The notes below the pieces were generated by a model. It had not been told where the DNA came from. It did no database searches and was given only the letters and a program-made list of their open reading frames with translations. Below, piece after piece: positions 28,426 through 30,875 of a DNA stretch of 30,875 nt. The stretch comes from Candidatus Kerfeldbacteria bacterium. GTDB taxonomy: Bacteria > Patescibacteriota > Patescibacteriia > SBBC01 > JACPUP01. Position numbers and translations under genes: made by a program. The first letter of the stretch is position 1. Each line of letters opens with the position of its first letter. The stretch lies in assembly GCA_016192205.1 (NCBI GenBank), contig JACPUP010000034.1, positions 1-30,875 on the forward strand, in the 5' to 3' direction.

Positions 28426-29388
28426 ATGCGCATCGCCGCACCGCTGATTGGTGCCACCATCGCTGTGCTCGGTCTCGTCGTCCTGGGTGGGGTGACGATG
28501 GCCGTACTCAAGTCCCCCCGACCAGATCGAGCGGTTGAGATGGCGGCTCCGGCCACCGCTGACGCCACAATCGCGAGTGATGAGCCGGCGTCGCCGCCCC
28601 CACCCGCCACGCTGCTGTTTGCCGGCGACGTGATGTTGTCGCGGTACGTTGATACGCTCATGCTGCGCCACGGTATGACCTCGCCCTGGCAGCTCATGGC
28701 CGACGTAACGCGCGCGGCTGATCTATTTTTTGTCAACCTCGAGGCGCCGTTCTCCGAGCGCGGGCCGTACGATGATGACAACCTGGTCTTCGCGGTCCGG
28801 CCCGAGGCCATCGAAGGGCTCACGTTCGCCGGCGTCGACGCGGTTTCGCGCGCAAACAACCACTACCGGGACCAGGGTGATGCCGGCGTGTCGTTGACGA
28901 CGCGCCTCTTGGACGAGCATGACATTGCGCATACCTTTCCTGGCGCCCCCGCCATCGTGGAGGCTGGAGCATATACCGTGGGCATCGTCAGTAGTGCCTA
29001 CAATCTTGGACTTGACGAAACGCAGCTGCGACACGACCTGGCTGCCGTCCGCTTGCGCGGCGCTGATCTCGTGGTGCTGACCATGCACGCCGGTGTCGAG
29101 TACGTCACCACACCAAACACCCAGCAGATCGCCTTCGCCCATGCCGCCATTGATGCCGGCGCTGATCTCGTGGTCGGCCACCACCCGCACGTGCCGCAAA
29201 CGACCGAAATCTACGGCGACACGCCCATCGTCTACTCGCTCGGCAATTTCATCTTCGACCAGTTTTGGAGCGACGCAACCATGCGCGGCCAGGTGCTCGA
29301 GCTCACGCTCCACGCCGACGGGGCCTACGATTGGCAGCTGCGTGACATCGTCATCAACGGACAGGCGCAGCCGGGGTTCGTCGAATAG
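28426..29388 (+). CDS. CapA-family (PGA_cap) metallophosphatase, secreted or anchored
   Basis: A 320-aa protein with an N-terminal membrane anchor (IAAPLIGATIAVLGLVVLGGVTMAV) and a Pro-rich linker, then the CapA calcineurin-like fold. Motifs in order: FAGDVMLSR (65-73), FFVNLEAPF (101-109), ANNHYRDQG (143-151), MHAGVEYVT (220-228), VVGHHPHV (249-256), YSLGNFIFDQ. The usual HWGxEY here reads HAGVEY, with the Trp replaced. Family members are linked to poly-gamma-glutamate capsule synthesis and related surface polymers, and some hydrolyse phosphodiesters. No capBC genes are in the window, so a capsule role is unproven. Transcribed after, and separate from, the large secreted gene. Confidence 0.9.
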   Translation: MRIAAPLIGATIAVLGLVVLGGVTMAVLKSPRPDRAVEMAAPATADATIASDEPASPPPPATLLFAGDVMLSRYVDTLMLRHGMTSPWQLMADVTRAADLFFVNLEAPFSERGPYDDDNLVFAVRPEAIEGLTFAGVDAVSRANNHYRDQGDAGVSLTTRLLDEHDIAHTFPGAPAIVEAGAYTVGIVSSAYNLGLDETQLRHDLAAVRLRGADLVVLTMHAGVEYVTTPNTQQIAFAHAAIDAGADLVVGHHPHVPQTTEIYGDTPIVYSLGNFIFDQFWSDATMRGQVLELTLHADGAYDWQLRDIVINGQAQPGFVE

Positions 29389-29440
29389 AGCATCATGCCT
29401 CACGAGTGCAGGGACGCATGAAAGCAGGCCTATGGCTCTC

Positions 29441-29461
29441 GATTTGTGATTCTCGATTCTC
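29441..29461 (+). repeat. Heptad run GATTTGT-GATTCTC-GATTCTC
   Basis: Two perfect GATTCTC copies (29448-29461) preceded by one divergent copy, in the gap 29389-29533 after the CapA gene. Apart from this heptad run and the distal part of the tRNA transcript, I see nothing in that gap. Confidence 0.6.
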
Positions 29462-29533
29462 GCCTCGATCCAGCACCGTCGTATCCTTTGCCACCGGCAC
29501 GAGTCGCCAGCCTCCGCTTCTGTCTCGTCCTTT

Positions 29534-29718
29534 GCCCTCGGTAGGAATTGAACCTACATCTCACGGCTTACCCGCCCCGCTCGCCTCACTGGTGCCCCCA
29601 GTACGATTCGAACGTACATCTCACAGCTTAGAAGTCTGGCGCTCTGTCCGTTGAGCTATGGGGGCTCGCTGAGGCGGGCGGGGGAAGTCCGGTGCTCTGT
29701 CCATTGAGCTACGAGGGC
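29534..29718 (-). tRNA. tRNA-Arg (anticodon TCT), interrupted in the anticodon by a nested tRNA
   Basis: On the - strand 35 nt of exon (29718-29684) and 37 nt of exon (29570-29534) add up to exactly 72 nt. Joined, they give a full cloverleaf: acceptor GCCCTCG/CGAGGGC (7 of 7 pairs), D stem GCTC/GAGC, anticodon loop CTTC|TAA (TCT, split after the second anticodon base), T arm GTAGG-TTCAATT-CCTAC, discriminator A. The 113-nt insert (29571-29683) holds a complete tRNA flanked by arms that pair CCCGCCC/GGGCGGG and GCCTCA/TGAGGC. Flanks CGTCCTTT/AAAGGACG outside extend the acceptor stem. Position 31-39 is A-G and 27-43 is C-T, as in the inner tRNA. Whether it is spliced is unknown. Confidence 0.7.
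29590..29665 (-). tRNA. tRNA-Arg (anticodon TCT), nested, with encoded CCA
   Basis: On the - strand, acceptor GCCCCCA/TGGGGGC, D arm GCTC/GAGC, anticodon loop CTTCTAA (TCT, reads AGA), T arm GTACG-TTCGAAT-CGTAC, discriminator A and CCA at 29592-29590. The anticodon stem has A-G at 31-39 and C-T at 27-43, leaving three strong pairs, so decoding efficiency is uncertain. It lies entirely inside the interrupted tRNA above and is its close paralogue. Confidence 0.85.
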
Positions 29719-29737
29719 AAAGGACGAAAGAGAGATT

Positions 29738-29793
29738 GCTACGGCTGGTCCGCCGAAGCCCCGCCCTACGGCGGGACGGAGGCGGAAACTATG
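29738..29793. repeat. CPR-type intergenic hairpin repeat, copy 2
   Basis: Shares CGGCTGGTCCGCCGAAGC (29742-29759) exactly with the repeat at 16006-16023. The inner part differs (CCCGCC-CTAC-GGCGGG) but still pairs, and outer TCCGCC pairs with GGAGGCGGA. On the - strand it lies between the promoter and the tRNA, as at the first locus. Confidence 0.75.
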
Positions 29794-29843
29794 GGGGTAG
29801 GGGGCAACCGGCGCTGGATGGTGCGTTTCTGCAGAGTACTACG

Positions 29844-29872
29844 ATAGCACCACATCCGTGTGGATAAATCAA
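29844..29872 (-). promoter_or_regulatory. Promoter candidate of the tRNA-Arg(UCU) locus
   Basis: On the - strand TTGATT (29872-29867), 17 nt, TGCTAT (29849-29844). The -10 is weak. It is divergent from the vWA promoter. Confidence 0.35.
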
Positions 29873-29885
29873 CTCGCTGGGTTGT

Positions 29886-29913
29886 TTGACAGGCGCAAAG
29901 AGTGGTGTACTAT
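29886..29913 (+). promoter_or_regulatory. Promoter of the vWA protein gene
   Basis: TTGACA (29886-29891), 16 nt, TACTAT (29908-29913), or TATAGT (29911-29916) with a 19-nt spacer. Confidence 0.5.
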
Positions 29914-29919
29914 AGTCGG

Positions 29920-30054
29920 ACTTGCCCGTACCTTGTGAGGTGGAGGGGCAGTGAGCAAGCCGGGCGAAGGCTCGCCAGTCTTGGTGTTTTTGCACCAGCG
30001 ACGGAAACCAGAAAACCGGAAACAAAGGTGTACCTGTGATTAACTTCTGAAACT
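29920..30054 (+). promoter_or_regulatory. Structured 5' leader of the vWA gene
   Basis: About 135 nt of leader with small pairings: TGCCC/GGGCA, GCGA-AGGC-TCGC, TTGGTG/CACC around a T-run, and AGGT-GT-ACCT near the end. It ends with no Shine-Dalgarno. I do not recognise a riboswitch class. It could be a regulatory leader or an uncharacterised RNA. Confidence 0.3.
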
Positions 30055-30875
30055 ATGTACCAACTGCACAATGTCCTCACGCCACAACCTCGCACCCGGC
30101 CGGCCATCTGGCGTTTCTCGAATGCCGTCACCGCGCTCGCGGTACTCGCGCAGATCGCCATCCCCGGTCTGCTGTTCGGTGTTCCATCTCCAGCCAGAGC
30201 GCTCGAAAGCGGTTTTCAAAACCCGACGACGAACGCGAGCCACGGCGGCTCCTCGTCCGCCGTCTTTGCACCGGAGAATGCGTACGCCCTCGACAACGTC
30301 GATGCGCTGTTTGATGATGCAGACCATCACCTCTACGGTGGTTTCGGGCTGGCGATTCCGGCCGGGTCGGTCGCAACCGGCATCGAGGTGGCCATCACGG
30401 CCCGCTGCCTGTCGAATTGCGACGAGCAACCCCTCGACAAAGATTTTCGCGTGTACCTGACTGACAATGGCGGCTCGAGCTGGGGCGCGAGCGTGCCGAC
30501 CTCGGATTTCGGGCCGTCGTACGCGACGGTCACGCTCGGCGGCCAAGCCGACCGCTGGGGTCGGGAGATTTGGGATGCGGCGGAACTTTCGGACGCCAAC
30601 TTCCTCGTCCGCTTGAGCAACGACTTCCATGACCCCATCACCCCACCGCTGCAGGAACCCATCCGCGGTGTCATCGGGGTCGACCACGTGCAGGTCCGCG
30701 TCCACTACTCCACGCCGAACCCGGCCGTCGGCGTATCCTGCGGGTTAGACATTGCACTGGTCGTGGACAGCTCCGGCAGCATCGAAGAGGACGAGCTCTT
30801 CCTCATGCAGAACGCGTTCGAAGGATTCGTGGACGCCTTCCTGCCGGGCACGCCGTCGCTCATGAGCGTGACGGA
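30055..30875 (+). CDS. Secreted von Willebrand factor A protein (3' end outside window)
   Basis: The open frame from ATG 30055 runs to the window end without a stop, 273 residues visible. N-terminal basic region and hydrophobic segment (AVTALAVLAQIAIPGLLFG) with a likely cleavage after ARA near residue 50. A beta-rich region (about 75-220, LDNVDALFDDADHHLYGGFGLAIPAGSVATGIEVAITARC..., VDHVQVRVHYSTP) is followed by the start of a vWA domain: LDIALVVDSSGSIEE, with D238-S-S-G-S242 as the MIDAS motif that binds Mg2+ or Ca2+. Two Cys in CLSNC suggest a disulfide. It would be an exported or surface adhesion-type protein and belongs with the other secreted proteins of this region. The start is supported by the leader and the promoter. 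Confidence 0.85.
   Translation, partial: MYQLHNVLTPQPRTRPAIWRFSNAVTALAVLAQIAIPGLLFGVPSPARALESGFQNPTTNASHGGSSSAVFAPENAYALDNVDALFDDADHHLYGGFGLAIPAGSVATGIEVAITARCLSNCDEQPLDKDFRVYLTDNGGSSWGASVPTSDFGPSYATVTLGGQADRWGREIWDAAELSDANFLVRLSNDFHDPITPPLQEPIRGVIGVDHVQVRVHYSTPNPAVGVSCGLDIALVVDSSGSIEEDELFLMQNAFEGFVDAFLPGTPSLMSVT

Noticed and set aside
29571..29683. Group I or group II intron in the tRNA anticodon
   Set aside because: The 113-nt insert is a complete tRNA plus paired arms. It is too short for, and without the conserved core of, either intron class.
29920..30054. Known riboswitch (c-di-GMP, cobalamin, preQ1)
   Set aside because: I looked for the core motifs of these classes and did not see them. 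Kept only as an unassigned leader.

Overview
This window looks like a chromosome segment of a Candidate Phyla Radiation (Patescibacteria) bacterium of fairly high GC (about 60-70% in the coding lines I counted). The grounds are the gene set rather than a marker phylogeny. They include a short IF-2 (597 aa), an RNase Y-YmdB-HU string, several small membrane proteins and a DUF5674-like pair that I associate with CPR genomes, and secreted CSLREA, RTX-like, von Willebrand A and carboxypeptidase-regulatory-like surface proteins. Intergenic repeats of CPR style and tandem heptanucleotides also fit. I cannot name the lineage below the superphylum.

Layout. 1-3.1 kb: the end of a membrane protein, a soluble VirD4/HerA-like ATPase divergent from an ArsR-type regulator, a small Cys4 protein, and a DUF5674-like gene overlapping a small helical partner gene. 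3.1-6.1 kb: a secreted beta-helix protein with RTX-like repeats, a small membrane protein and a TauE/SafE permease. 6.1-13 kb is the housekeeping core: infB-rbfA-nrnA, then clpP, then rny-ymdB-HU, all on the + strand with overlapping or closely spaced genes. 13-15.6 kb: an AT-rich two- or three-gene membrane/secreted cassette on the - strand. 15.7-16.1 kb: a tRNA-Arg locus. 16.1-19.1 kb: two small ORFs, a secreted gametolysin-like zinc protease, tRNA-Lys and a LOG-family protein. 19.3-24.4 kb, - strand: a cNMP-GAF regulator with pilT, ferredoxin, thioredoxin-reductase-like protein and a large conserved membrane protein. 24.4-30.9 kb, mainly + strand: a 1207-aa secreted multidomain protein, a CapA-like phosphatase, a second tRNA-Arg locus (- strand), and the start of a secreted vWA protein cut by the window end.

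The most unusual signals lie between the genes. (1) At 29.5-29.7 kb a structurally intact tRNA-Arg(UCU) is interrupted inside its anticodon by 113 nt. The insert is a second complete tRNA-Arg(UCU) bracketed by GC-rich complementary arms. A similar but decayed nested arrangement surrounds tRNA-Arg(UCG) at 15.8 kb, and tRNA-Lys sits in a long extended acceptor hairpin. (2) Two convergent gene junctions (13.0 and 19.2 kb) carry copies of one structured element. Its core is conserved, but its outer arms are perfect inverted repeats that differ between copies and include the gene ends. (3) A palindrome family ATTCG-NN-CGAAT marks the arsR locus and is clustered upstream of infB. (4) Several genes have a -35/-10 promoter so close to the start codon that the mRNA should be leaderless.

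Promoter, hairpin and repeat calls were made by eye. No homology search or RNA folding program was run.
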